DNA of 64,000 bases from Couchioplanes caeruleus. Its GTDB lineage: Bacteria > Actinomycetota > Actinomycetes > Mycobacteriales > Micromonosporaceae. Every line of letters starts with the position of its first letter. Positions within the stretch are counted from its first letter, which is position 1. A program made the position numbers and the translations under genes. This document shows, piece by piece, positions 1 through 8,841 of the stretch. The stretch lies in NCBI RefSeq assembly GCF_023499255.1, contig NZ_CP092183.1, positions 6,258,501 through 6,322,500 on the forward strand, in the 5' to 3' direction. Below the pieces are notes generated by a model. That model worked only from the letters and a program-made list of their open reading frames with translations, did no database searches and was not told where the DNA came from.

Positions 1-273
1 TTCCGCAACCAGCTGAGCGGCTTCTGCTTCGACGCCTTCGACGGTGCGTTCAACGGCGCCCGCCTGCTGCAGGGCACCTGCGTACCCATCAGCAACGAGG
101 AGTACAACACCGGCGCGTCCCTGCCGAACGTGGTGAAGATCGAATCGCGGGTGCACTTCACCGACACCGGCTTCTGCGTCGACGTGCCGGGGGCGACCAC
201 GCAGCCCAACACGGCCATGCAGATCTTCCGCTGCAACGGGACCCTGGCGCAGCGCTGGGTGGTCGGCTTCTGA
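1..273 (+). CDS. C-terminal end of a ricin-B/QxW-type lectin-domain protein (5' end outside window)
   Basis: The frame is open from the first base and ends at TGA 271-273, giving 90 residues of a protein whose start lies outside the window. The fragment is rich in Cys, Phe and Asn. It has pairs such as GFCFD and GFCVDVPG, and closes with LAQRWVVGF, a QxW-like ending typical of carbohydrate-binding beta-trefoil (ricin B-like) modules in secreted actinobacterial proteins. The rest of the protein, including any catalytic domain or signal peptide, cannot be seen. The lectin assignment rests on motif spacing only. It converges on the next gene across a strong hairpin. Confidence 0.55.
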   Translation, partial: FRNQLSGFCFDAFDGAFNGARLLQGTCVPISNEEYNTGASLPNVVKIESRVHFTDTGFCVDVPGATTQPNTAMQIFRCNGTLAQRWVVGF

Positions 274-286
274 CCCGACTGCCACG

Positions 287-321
287 CCGGCCCGTACGCC
301 CCGTCCGGGGGTACGGGCCGG
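287..321. terminator. Bidirectional hairpin between convergent genes
   Basis: CCGGCCCGTAC (287-297) pairs perfectly with GTACGGGCCGG (311-321), and CCCC/GGGG continues the stem after a one-base bulge. It lies 14 nt after the lectin stop and 17 nt from the stop of the convergent gene, so it can serve both. No clear U-tract is present. Confidence 0.7.
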
Positions 322-337
322 TGTCCGCCGTACGGGA

Positions 338-1543
338 TCAACGGTCCGACCGCAGCGTGACCGGCTGCACGGCCGGCCGGGTGACCGTCGTGGCCCAGCC
401 GACCGCCCACAGCCGTCCGCCGCCCGGCTCGGCGGCGATCCCGCTCAGGGCCGAGGCGATGTGGTCGTCGCCCGCCGGACCGGCGGCCGTGGTGTCCGGC
501 TCCAGCCCGGCGCCGTTCCAGTGCTCGAGGTTCACGGTCTCCTCGGTGAAGGGCACCTGATAGCCGGCGAGCTCGACGTCACCGGGCGCGACGACGGCCA
601 CGTCGCTGAACTGGGTGGCCGCCGCCCGCGTCGAGCGCAGCTCCTGCCAGACCCCGTGGGTACGGTGCATCGCCACGGCCCGCGACTGCGACTCCGGCCC
701 GGTGCGCCCGACCGCCCACACCTCGCCCGGCCCGGCCGCGGCCACCCCGAGCAGCGTGATCCCGCCCGGACTCGGCGCGGGGCCGTCGACCCGGCTCCAC
801 GAGACGCCGTCCCAGTGCAGCACGAGCGCCTCGTCCACGTCCGGAGCCTCGACGTCCCGCAGCTGCCCGACGGCCCACGCGTCGCCGGGCGAGACGGCCG
901 CGACGGCGGTCAAGCGGCTGCTCACCGTGCCCGCTCCCGGGCTCGGTACCCGCGTCCACCGGGTCCCGTCCCAGTGGGCGATCGTGGCCTTCGCGGGGTC
1001 GCCCGGCACAGCGGAACCGGCCTGGCCCACCGCCCACCCGTCCGTCGCCGAGGAGAGACTCACCCCCTGCCAGGCGCCGGTGACACCGGGCTCCGGCCCG
1101 GTCACCACCTCGCCCGGCCCTCCGGCCGCCGGGTAGCGCTCGATGAGCGGCACCGAGACGCCGCCGGACAGCTCCCTTCCGACGGCGACGGCGTCCCCCG
1201 AGGGCGCCACGTCCACATCGGAGAGCCAGGATTCCGCACCCGCCGCGGCCGGCGCCGGCACCGCCTGCCAGCCCGTACCCGTCCAGCGCTCGGCCAGGGC
1301 CGCGGCCGCACCGGTGTCCGGATGGTTGGTCCACCCCACCGCCCACGCGTCGGTGGCCGACCGGGCCGCCACGGCGTGCAGGGATCCGGTGCCCTTGACC
1401 GGGGACACGGCGATGAACCGCCACTGCCGCCCGACGGCGGTCCCGGCCTGCGCGGGCAGGGGTACGGCACCGGCCACCGCGAGGGCGGCGATCACCACCG
1501 GGGTGACCCGTCCGGGGCGGATCCGGTCTCGGAGATGGGTCAT
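338..1543 (-). CDS. Secreted WAVG-repeat (beta-propeller-like) protein
   Basis: 401 residues. The N-terminus has a basic stretch, then a hydrophobic segment (about residues 14-30) ending AQAG, a good Sec signal peptide. The mature protein carries about six repeats spaced 50-60 residues apart, each built around DAWAVG, DGWAVG, EVWAVG or LWAVG and followed by a W-containing strand (HWDGTRW, HWDGVSW). This is the pattern of a multi-bladed beta-propeller. No catalytic motif is visible, so it is probably an extracellular binding protein. Its ATG overlaps the TGA of the upstream LuxR-type regulator (ATGA at 1540-1543), so the two were translationally coupled; if that regulator is truly frameshifted, expression of this protein may be affected. 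Confidence 0.75.
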   Translation of the reverse strand: MTHLRDRIRPGRVTPVVIAALAVAGAVPLPAQAGTAVGRQWRFIAVSPVKGTGSLHAVAARSATDAWAVGWTNHPDTGAAAALAERWTGTGWQAVPAPAAAGAESWLSDVDVAPSGDAVAVGRELSGGVSVPLIERYPAAGGPGEVVTGPEPGVTGAWQGVSLSSATDGWAVGQAGSAVPGDPAKATIAHWDGTRWTRVPSPGAGTVSSRLTAVAAVSPGDAWAVGQLRDVEAPDVDEALVLHWDGVSWSRVDGPAPSPGGITLLGVAAAGPGEVWAVGRTGPESQSRAVAMHRTHGVWQELRSTRAAATQFSDVAVVAPGDVELAGYQVPFTEETVNLEHWNGAGLEPDTTAAGPAGDDHIASALSGIAAEPGGGRLWAVGWATTVTRPAVQPVTLRSDR

Positions 1544-4500
1544 CGCGCACTCCCTCGTTCTGCCGGTTCCCGGCCGGGGCCCCCGGTCCGGGCGGTCACG
1601 GACTTCGCATGGTCGGCCAGCGCCGTGCGATCGGCGAGGCCCGTCTTGGCCAGCAGCCGCGTCACGTGCGTCTCCACGGTGCGCGGCGACACGAACAGCC
1701 GCTCACCGATCTGCTGGTTGGTCAGCCGGTCCACGAGCAGGGCCAGGACCTCGTACTCGCGCACCGTGACGCCGGCCTGCCGGAGAACGGCGGGGATCCG
1801 GTCCGCCCCGCGACGGCGCTGCGGGGCGCGTTCCCCGGCCCGGCGCAGCAACGCCCGGCACGCGTCCGCCACCCGGGGCACCCCCGCGGCGTGGAAGTGC
1901 TGCTCGGCGAGCCGCAGCCACGGCCCGGGCCGCCCCCAGCCGTCCTCCACGGCCGCCTCGGCCGCCAGCCGCAGGCCGAGATGCCGGCCCAGCGGGTACG
2001 CGGCGGCCACCTGGTCGAACTCGGCCATCATGCGGGCCGCCAGGTCATGGTCGCCGCCGCGCCCGGCCAGCACGGCCCCGGCGGCGGCCATGAACAGCCG
2101 GTTCCATCCGGCCTGGCCGCGCGCCGACAGCGCCAGCGAGTCGTACTGCGCCCAGCCGGCCGTACCGGCGAGAACCGTCAGCAGCAGGTGCAGGCCGTGG
2201 TTCAGCGACAGGTACTCCGGCGGCCGGTCCGCCTCCAGGGCCACGGCCTCGGCCATCTCCGCGTACGCGCGGGCGTGGTCCTCCTCCAGCAGCGAGCAGA
2301 CCGCCAGCCCGAAGCCCTGGAGAGCCGGCGTGAAGTCGCAGTGCCGCCCGCCCAGCCCGTCGTACCCGGCCAGCAGCGCCGTGACCTCGTCCCGCCGGCC
2401 TCGGTGGGCGGCCACGCAGACCCGCAGCCCCAGCGCGATCAGGCGGAGCTCGTCAAGCCCGAGCCGGTGCGCCACCTGCTCGCAGTGGAGCGCGCGCCGG
2501 GCGGCCGGCTCGTACTCGCCGCGACACGTCTGCAGAACCGCCAGCTCCGCGTCGCCGTCGAGCGCCGTGATCACCGCACCGGCGTCCGACGCCGCGTCGC
2601 GCGCCTCGACGAGACCGGCGGGGTCGGCGTGCCGGATCGCGGCGTGGGCGCCCAGGTGGAACAGGAACCGGATGCGCCACAGCGTCAGGCCGTACCGCTC
2701 CGCGACGGCCAGCCCGCGGCCGAACAGCTCGTCGGCCCGGCCGAGGTCGTACACCCGCGCACACGCGCCGAGCACGGCCAGGGCCTCGCAGGCCAGGTCC
2801 GGCAGCGGACCGGCGCCGGCCGTCCGCAGCGCCCGGCGCGCGAGCTCCTCGGCCCGGCGCAACCGGTACGCGTCATCGTCGGCCACGGCCAGCTGGGCGG
2901 CCACCACGTCGGTGGCGGCGGTCAGCGCCGTGGTCGCGTCCGGGCCGGTCAGCTCGCGTACGGCGGCCAGTTCGCGCCGGCCGGCGTCCCATTGCCCGGC
3001 AGCCACCGCCGCGCGGGCCACCCGCAGGTGCACCGCCGCCCGCTGCGCCGCGGTCGCATGCCGGTCCACCTGCGCGGAGAGCTGCCGGACGCGGGACACG
3101 TCCCCCGAGGCGACGAGCATCTCCAGGAGCGCCTCGACGATCCGCCCCGTCTCCGGGTGGCTCCCGGCGCCGCGCGTGGCCAGCCGCAGGCCCCGTTCCA
3201 GCAGCGTCACGGCCGTACGGACCGCACCCTGATCGGCCGCGCGGCGACCGGCCCGATGGAACAGGGTCGCCGCCCGCTCGTCCTCGCCGGCGTCCTCCCA
3301 CAGCCGCCCCGCCAGCACACACCATTCCTCCGGCAACCCGGTGCAGGTGTGCTCGATCGCCTCCGCGGCCGAGCGGGACACCTCCGCCAGCTCCTCCGGC
3401 AGGGTCGCGTCCCGCACCGCGTCGGCCGTCAGCGCGTGCGGGAACGCGTACCGCCCGGTGCGCCCGTCGACCGTCAGCAGGTCGGCGCCGGTCACCTCGC
3501 GCAGGGCGGTACGCAGCCCGGCCGCGTCCAGGCCGGCACCGGCGCCGAGCACCGGGCCGGGGCAGGGCTGACCGCAGACGGCGGCGACCATCAGCAGGCG
3601 CTGACCGGCCGCGCTCAGCCGCCGTGCCCGTTCGCCGACACCGGCGCGCACCGCCGCCGGCACGGGCGACGCCACGGCGTCCGCCAGCGCCCCTCCACCG
3701 CCGGCCCAGCCACCGCCCGGCCCTCCACCGTCGGCCCATCCACCGTCCGCCCATCCACCGTCGGATCTGACCAGCATCGCGTTCGTGACCATGGCGGAGA
3801 GCAGCTCCTCCACGTAGAACGGGACGCCGTCGCCGGATCGGACCACCCGGTCCAGCGCCGCCTGCGGAACCTCGGCCGGCGCGACGCCCAGGCAGCCGGC
3901 GGCCATGAGGCGCACCGCCGGCGGATCAGCGGGGACAGGGCCAGCACCGATGCGCTGCGCCGCTGCTCGGCCGCGTACGCCAGGGCGGTGCAGTCCTGCC
4001 CGGGCCGCATGGTGCCCAGCAGCAGCACGGGCTGGTCGGCGATGTTGTCCGCGAGGTAGTCGACGATCATGAGCGTGTCCGCGTCGGCGTCGTGGAGATC
4101 CTCCAGCACCAGCAGGCACCCCCGGTCCCCGGCGACGCCGACGAGGAGCCGCAGCACCGCTTCGGCGAGCAGCACCGGGTGGCCGTCGATGCCAGGCGAC
4201 CTCGGCAGCCCCAGCTCCGGGACCACCCGCGCCACGGCCGACCGGTACGGCCCCAGCTCCGGGACCAGCCGCGCCACCGCCGACCGGTACGGCCCCAGCT
4301 CCGCGGGGTCCGGCGCCGCGCCCCGTCGTATCGCGCCGAGGAAGGCCTCGGTCAGCGGCCGGAACTGCACCGACGGCACGGCCCGCCCGCGCAGGACCAC
4401 CAGCCCGAGCTCAGCGGCCTGCTGCTGCGCGGCGCGGGCCAGGCGCGTCTTGCCCATCCCGGCGCTCCCCGTGAGGAAAACCGTGCCGCCCGTGCCCCCG

Positions 4501-4577
4501 GCCGCCGCGGGCACCAGGCGGCCCAGCAGATCGAGCTCGGCGGCCCGCCCGACGACGGTCGGGCACAGAAGTCGCAT
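1540..4577 (-). pseudogene. LAL-type (large ATP-binding) LuxR regulator interrupted by a -1 frameshift
   Basis: Start ATG 4577 follows GGGAGA at a good distance. The first frame encodes about 217 residues with Walker A GSAGMGKTRLA (around residue 36) and Walker B-like CLLVLEDLHDAD, as in the MalT/LAL ATPase family. Near 3926 the homology moves to another frame: LSPL is followed by DPPAVRLMAAG, then about 790 residues of helical repeats and a C-terminal LuxR HTH (VTVREYEVLALL, SPRTVETHVTRLL). Restoring one G in a CTGGATCC context would give a continuous protein of about 1,012 residues, normal for the family. The gene is therefore either a recent pseudogene or carries a sequencing error. A regulator split between its ATPase and HTH parts would not be ATP-gated. 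Gly/Trp-rich repeats lie just after the shift. Confidence 0.75.
4210..4303 (-). repeat. 42-bp tandem duplication inside the LAL regulator gene
   Basis: Two adjacent 42-nt units (4210-4251, 4252-4293) differ at only a few bases, and a third begins at 4294. The unit encodes ELGPYRSAVARLVP, so 14 residues are duplicated in frame in the ATPase half of the protein. Confidence 0.8.
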
Positions 4578-4823
4578 CGATGTCTCCCGGGCGGCGCGAA
4601 GGTGCTGACGGGGTCCAAACGCTACGGAGGGGCCCACGCCGGCCGGGTCGCCTAGGCAACAGCGACCAGGACACATATCCGACCGGTACGCCCGTATCCG
4701 GCGTCCGGGCCGCGCACCCCGACGTCACCGGAAAACGTACGGGCCGCACCCGGATGCGCGTCGCCGTCCGGACCCGGCACGGTGACGGAGCTTGTCGAGA
4801 ATGCACGCACGAGGGGGAATCCG

Positions 4824-5489
4824 ATGGTCCGGGTGGTGGCACTCATGGCGCTGGGGTACGGCGTCCCCGGCACCGGCACGCCGATCTTCGCCGTTCTCCC
4901 GGTGGACGATCCCGGCCCCGGTCGTGATCGGGCCGAGGTCGCCACATGTACGCGCGAAGGACACGGCTGGCGGATCACGCTCGGCGCCCGAAGCACCGTG
5001 GTCCGGCACAGCATCGGCATGCTGCACCTCGTCGTCCTGCTGGCGAACCCGAACGTCGAGGTCCGAGCCGTCGACCTGGTGGCCGGGGTGGCGGGCCTCG
5101 GCGAGGCGGGGCTGGATCCCGTCGCCCAGCCGGTCCTGGACCGATCCGCGGTGCAGGACTACCGGCACCGCCTCACCGGGCTGACCACGGAGATCGACGA
5201 AGCGGAGGCCGCCGGGGACGCGGCACGGGCACGGCGGGCGCACCGCGAACGCGAATGGCTCATCGCCCAGCTCGGCGCGGGCACGGGGCTGGGCGGCCGC
5301 CCCCGGCGGTTCGCGGACGGCGCGGAGAACGCCCGCCTGGCGGTCGGCAAGGCCATCCGCCGGGCGATCGCCCGGGTCGCCGAGGCGGACCGGATCGTCG
5401 GGGACCACCTGACCGGTACGGTCCACACCGGCATCCGCTGCGCCTACTTCGTGCAATGCCCGCCACCCGGCCGCCGGCCCGCACGCTGA
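4824..5489 (+). CDS. Stand-alone copy of a C-terminal domain of large actinobacterial ATPase/TPR regulators
   Basis: 221 residues from ATG 4824, chosen because GAGGGGGA lies 5 nt upstream; an in-frame ATG at 4782 lacks such a site. Residues about 55-215 resemble the domain at the C-terminus of many large actinobacterial ATPase/TPR regulators. Its markers are VRHSIGMLHLVVLLANP, then a charged helix (DYRHRLTGLTTEIDEAEAAG, EREWLIAQLG), GLGGRPRRF, NARLAVGKAIRRAIARV and a closing VHTGIRCAYF. The first half looks like a winged helix, but function is unknown even in the larger proteins. Here it has no ATPase. It is divergent from the LAL regulator, so the two could share a promoter region (4578-4823). 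Recognition of the domain is from memory of the family, not a search. Confidence 0.65.
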   Translation: MVRVVALMALGYGVPGTGTPIFAVLPVDDPGPGRDRAEVATCTREGHGWRITLGARSTVVRHSIGMLHLVVLLANPNVEVRAVDLVAGVAGLGEAGLDPVAQPVLDRSAVQDYRHRLTGLTTEIDEAEAAGDAARARRAHREREWLIAQLGAGTGLGGRPRRFADGAENARLAVGKAIRRAIARVAEADRIVGDHLTGTVHTGIRCAYFVQCPPPGRRPAR

Positions 5490-5640
5490 CGCCGTCCCCG
5501 CCCCCGCCGCCGATCCGCGGGCTGACCCCGCCCCGGCCGCCGGCCCGCAGGCTGCCCCCGGCCCGCCCCCGCCACCGATCCGCAGGCTGACCCCGATCCG
5601 CGCGCTGACGCCGCCCCGGCCCCGACCTCCGTGCCCGGTC
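5490..5640. repeat. Degenerate GC-rich direct repeats between convergent genes
   Basis: The motif CCGATCCGC(G/A)GGCTGACCCC occurs at least twice and once more in part (GATCCGCGCGCTGAC) between two gene 3' ends, in a background of CCGCCCCGGCC. I see no gene here. Confidence 0.45.
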
Positions 5641-5723
5641 AGCGGCCGGTTCGTCCGGCCGGGCGCCCGCTCCCCGGCCGCCACGCCGGGGCGGTCAGCG
5701 GCCGGATCGTCCGGGCGCTCCCG

Positions 5724-7664
5724 TCACGGCTCGATCGGCGTCGGGATCGGCACGATGACCGGCTCCGGGTCAGACGGCACCAGCGGCGCGCTGTCGGCGA
5801 ACTGGGTGCGGTACAGCTCCGCGTACAGCCCGCCGGCCGCGACCAGGTCCAGGTGGCGGCCGCGCTCGACGATGCGGCCCTCGTCGAGGACCAGGATCAG
5901 GTCGGCGTCGCGCACCGTGGACAGGCGGTGGGCGATCACCAGGGCGGTACGGCCCTGCAGCGCCGTGGTCAGAGCCCGCTGCACGGCCGCCTCCGACTCG
6001 CTGTCGAGGTGCGCGGTCGCCTCGTCGAGGATGACGATCGACGGGTGCTTGAGCAGGAGCCGCGCGATGGCGATGCGCTGCTTCTCACCGCCGGAGAACC
6101 GGTAGCCCCGCTCCCCCACCACCGTCTCCAGGCCGTCGGGCAGCGACCGTACGAGATCAGCGACCTGGGCCCCGCGCAGCGCCTCCCACATCTCCTCCTC
6201 GGTGGCGCCCGGCCGCGCGTAGCGCAGGTTCTCCGCGATGGTCTCGTGGAACAGGTGCGAGTCCTGCGTGACGACGCCGATGGTGTCGCGCAGGGAGTCC
6301 AGGGTCGCGTCGCGCACGTCGACGCCGCCGACCAGCACCGCGCCCTCGGTGACGTCGTACACCCGGGACACCAGCATCGAGGTCGTGGACTTGCCGGCGC
6401 CGGACGGCCCGACGAGCGCGACCATCTGGCCGGGCTCGACGGTGAAGTCGACGCCGCGCAGCACGGGCGCGTTCTCCGTCCGGTCCAGCGCCGCCACGTC
6501 CTCCAGCGTCGCCAGGGACACCTCGTCGGCGCGCGGATAGCGGAAGTGCACGTCGCGGAACTCGAGGCGGCCGGCCCCCGCCGGGATGGCGACCGCGCCG
6601 GGCTTCTCCTCGATGCCGGGGCGCAGGTCGAGCACCTCGAAGACCCGGTCGAACGACACCAGCGCGCTCATCACGTCGACGCGCACGTTGCTCAGCGCGG
6701 TGAGCGGGCCGTACAGCCGGGTGAGCAGCAGCGCCAGCGTCACCACGGTGCCGGCGGTGACGCTGCCCGTGACGGCGAGCCAGCCGCCCAGCCCGTACGT
6801 CAGAGCCTGGGCGAGCGAGGCGACCAGCAGCATCGCGACGAAGAAGGTGCGCGAGAACATGGCCTGCTGCACGCCGATGTCGCGGACCCGCTGCGCGCGC
6901 TCGGCGAAGCGGGCGTTCTCGGCCTCGGGCCGGCCGAACAGCTTGACCAGCAGCGCCCCGGAGACGTTGAACCGCTCGGTCATCGTCGCGTTCATCTTGG
7001 CGTCGAGGTTGTACGACTCCCGCGTGATCTCGGCGAGCTTCTTGCCGACCCGGCGCGCCGGGATCACGAAGATCGGCAGCAGGATCAGCGACAGGACGGT
7101 GATCTGCCAGGAGAGGCTGAACATGACGGCGGCGGTCAGCACCAGCTGGATCACGTTGCTGACGACCCCGGACAGCGTGGAGGTGAACGCGCGCTGGGCG
7201 CCGGTGACGTCGTTGTTGAGGCGGCTGACGAGCGCGCCGGTCTGCGTACGGGTGAAGAACTGCAGCGGCATCCGCTGGACGTGGCCGTACACCCGGGTGC
7301 GCAGGTCGAGGATGATGCCTTCGCCGATGCGGGCCGAATACCACCGCTGGGCGAGGGACAGGAAGGCGTCGACCACGGCGAGCGCGGCGATGGTCAGGGC
7401 CAGCTTGACGACCGTGGACGCGGCGTCGGAGGCACCGGCGGTGATCGCGTTGACGACGTGACCGGCCAGCACCGGGGTGGCGACGCCGATCCCGGCGGCG
7501 AACACCACGGTGACGAGGAAGACCGTGATGTCGCGCCGGTACGGCCGGGCGAATCGCAGGATGCGCCGCGTGGTGCCGCGGCTGAGCTGATGCTGGGTGA
7601 CCCGCTCGGAATTCTGGATCGAGCGCAGCATGGTCCAGCTGGAGCCGCCGGACATGGGTCCCAT
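5724..7664 (-). CDS. ABC exporter half-transporter (fused permease and ATPase)
   Basis: 646 residues; ATG 7664 follows GGAGGTGA. The first about 330 residues hold six predicted membrane helices (for example ITVFLVTVVFAAGIGVATPV), followed by a full nucleotide-binding domain: Walker A GPSGAGKST (about 417-426), signature FSGGEKQR (about 521), Walker B IVILDEATAHLD (about 541) and H-loop AHRLSTVRDAD (about 575). One gene with both halves and no partner nearby suggests a homodimeric exporter of the MsbA/LmrA type. Substrate unknown; drugs, lipids or peptides are all possible. A promoter probably lies in 7665-7800. Confidence 0.9.
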   Translation of the reverse strand: MGPMSGGSSWTMLRSIQNSERVTQHQLSRGTTRRILRFARPYRRDITVFLVTVVFAAGIGVATPVLAGHVVNAITAGASDAASTVVKLALTIAALAVVDAFLSLAQRWYSARIGEGIILDLRTRVYGHVQRMPLQFFTRTQTGALVSRLNNDVTGAQRAFTSTLSGVVSNVIQLVLTAAVMFSLSWQITVLSLILLPIFVIPARRVGKKLAEITRESYNLDAKMNATMTERFNVSGALLVKLFGRPEAENARFAERAQRVRDIGVQQAMFSRTFFVAMLLVASLAQALTYGLGGWLAVTGSVTAGTVVTLALLLTRLYGPLTALSNVRVDVMSALVSFDRVFEVLDLRPGIEEKPGAVAIPAGAGRLEFRDVHFRYPRADEVSLATLEDVAALDRTENAPVLRGVDFTVEPGQMVALVGPSGAGKSTTSMLVSRVYDVTEGAVLVGGVDVRDATLDSLRDTIGVVTQDSHLFHETIAENLRYARPGATEEEMWEALRGAQVADLVRSLPDGLETVVGERGYRFSGGEKQRIAIARLLLKHPSIVILDEATAHLDSESEAAVQRALTTALQGRTALVIAHRLSTVRDADLILVLDEGRIVERGRHLDLVAAGGLYAELYRTQFADSAPLVPSDPEPVIVPIPTPIEP

Positions 7665-7758
7665 GCGTCACCTCCGGGCGTCGGTACGTTCGGCAGGCAC
7701 AGTCTGCCCGCTGGGTACGACAACCTCGCAGGTAACCGGGATGTTCCGATCCGCTCCT

Positions 7759-7816
7759 TACTCCAGGCCGGCGGGCCGGTCCCGACCGCCGCGCCGGGGC
7801 CCTACTCCAGGCCGGC
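7759..7816. repeat. 14-bp direct repeat duplicating the 3' end of the crotonase gene
   Basis: TACTCCAGGCCGGC occurs at 7759-7772 and again at 7803-7816. The second copy covers the last codons and stop of the crotonase-like gene, and the first lies 44 nt further downstream. Confidence 0.7.
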
Positions 7817-8617
7817 CATGTCTCGCAGCCGCCGGGTCTGCGCCTCTCGCTCGGCGCGGTCCTGCTCCTCGTACGACCGCCCGGGCGCACCCGCCAGCAG
7901 CCCCTTGATCTCGGCGACCGCACCGGCATCCGCGGCGAGCACAGCCGCGGCGAGGTCCGACACCGCCGCGTCCAGCTGATCGCGCGGCACCACCGCGGTG
8001 GCCAGTCCGATCCGGTCCGCCTCGTCGGCCGCCAGCCGCCGTCCGGTGACGCAGATCTCCAGCGCCCGCGACGGACCGACCAGCTCGGTGAGCCGTTTGG
8101 TGCCGCCAAGATCGGGTACGAGTCCCAGCGTCACCTCGGCCATCGAGAACCTGGCGTCGTCGGCGAGCACGCGCATGTCGCAGTTGAGCGCCAGCTGGAA
8201 ACCGGCTCCGATGGCATGCCCCTGCACCGCCGCGATGGTGACCAGCGACGGGCGTCGTAACCACGTGAACGCTTCCTGGAACCCGGCAATCCGTTCCGCG
8301 CACTCGGATGGTGACAAGCGCGCGAGGGCGGGCAGCGAAGAATCGCCTTCTCCCCGTGCGACCGACAAGTCGAGCCCGGCCGAAAAAGCGCGTCCTTCAC
8401 CGCGGACAATGACGACTCGCACGTCCCCCGGCATTTTCCGGGAAATGTCGTCGAGTTCCGACCACATGGCCGGCGTCTGTGCATTGAGCACATCGGGCCG
8501 GCACAACGTCACCGTTGCGACCGGCCCGTCCTGTGCATAGCGGACGCCGGCCTCGGAACCAGAGCCTGCGCCGGTCGTCGCGCCGTCGCCGGTCGCCACG
8601 CCTTCGCTGGTCGTCAC
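7802..8617 (-). CDS. Enoyl-CoA hydratase/isomerase (crotonase) family protein, one catalytic Glu replaced
   Basis: 271 residues from GTG 8617, whose GTGA overlaps the stop of the HTH gene upstream. The first about 25 residues are a low-complexity Gly/Thr leader. Crotonase signatures follow: RGEGRAFSAGLDLS (oxyanion-hole segment), HAIGAGFQLALNCDMRV, and FSMAEVTLGLVPDLGGTKRL. The Glu of the second catalytic position is present (AEVTLG). The first (in the GGCEL context of classical hydratases) is Gln in GAGFQLAL, so hydratase activity is doubtful; isomerase, hydrolase or a CoA-binding role are alternatives. Co-transcription with a Gbn-like protein and closeness to an ABC-F gene matches, as far as I recall, the SCO1838-SCO1840 region of Streptomyces. 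Confidence 0.85.
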   Translation of the reverse strand: MTTSEGVATGDGATTGAGSGSEAGVRYAQDGPVATVTLCRPDVLNAQTPAMWSELDDISRKMPGDVRVVIVRGEGRAFSAGLDLSVARGEGDSSLPALARLSPSECAERIAGFQEAFTWLRRPSLVTIAAVQGHAIGAGFQLALNCDMRVLADDARFSMAEVTLGLVPDLGGTKRLTELVGPSRALEICVTGRRLAADEADRIGLATAVVPRDQLDAAVSDLAAAVLAADAGAVAEIKGLLAGAPGRSYEEQDRAEREAQTRRLRDMAGLE

Positions 8618-8841
8618 GCCTTCTTGCGACGGCGGGCGCCGCCCCGCTGGCGAAGCTGAACGCCGGACTCGGTGAGCACGCGGTGCACGAATCCGTACGA
8701 CCGTCCGGTGGATGCGGCCAGCGCCCGAATGCTCTCTCCGGAGGTGTAGCGCTTCACCAGGTCCTTCGCGAGCGTCTGGCGCTCGCTACCCACGATTCGA
8801 CGACCCTTCTCAGTGCTGGTGGCTGTGCCCGTGGCTGCCAT
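8614..8841 (-). CDS. gbn: Small HTH DNA-binding protein, Gbn (SCO1839)-like nucleoid-associated protein
   Basis: 75 residues. A basic N-terminus (KGRRIVGSERQTLAKDL) is followed by one helix-turn-helix (SIRALAASTGRSYGFVHRVL) and a very basic tail (RGGARRRKKA). Size and HTH match Gbn of Streptomyces, a small actinobacterial protein reported to bind GATC-centred sites genome-wide. The neighbours also match: a crotonase directly downstream with overlapping stop/start, and an ABC-F ATPase upstream. The identification is from remembered similarity and gene order. As a single-HTH protein it probably acts as a dimer and shapes chromosome structure rather than controlling one operon. Confidence 0.8.
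   Translation of the reverse strand: MAATGTATSTEKGRRIVGSERQTLAKDLVKRYTSGESIRALAASTGRSYGFVHRVLTESGVQLRQRGGARRRKKA

Noticed and set aside
461..3232. Long open frame antisense to the propeller and LuxR genes
   Set aside because: Very high GC keeps opposite frames open. Its product is Arg/Pro/Ser-rich with no domains, while the minus-strand frames have clear motifs, signal peptide and HTH.
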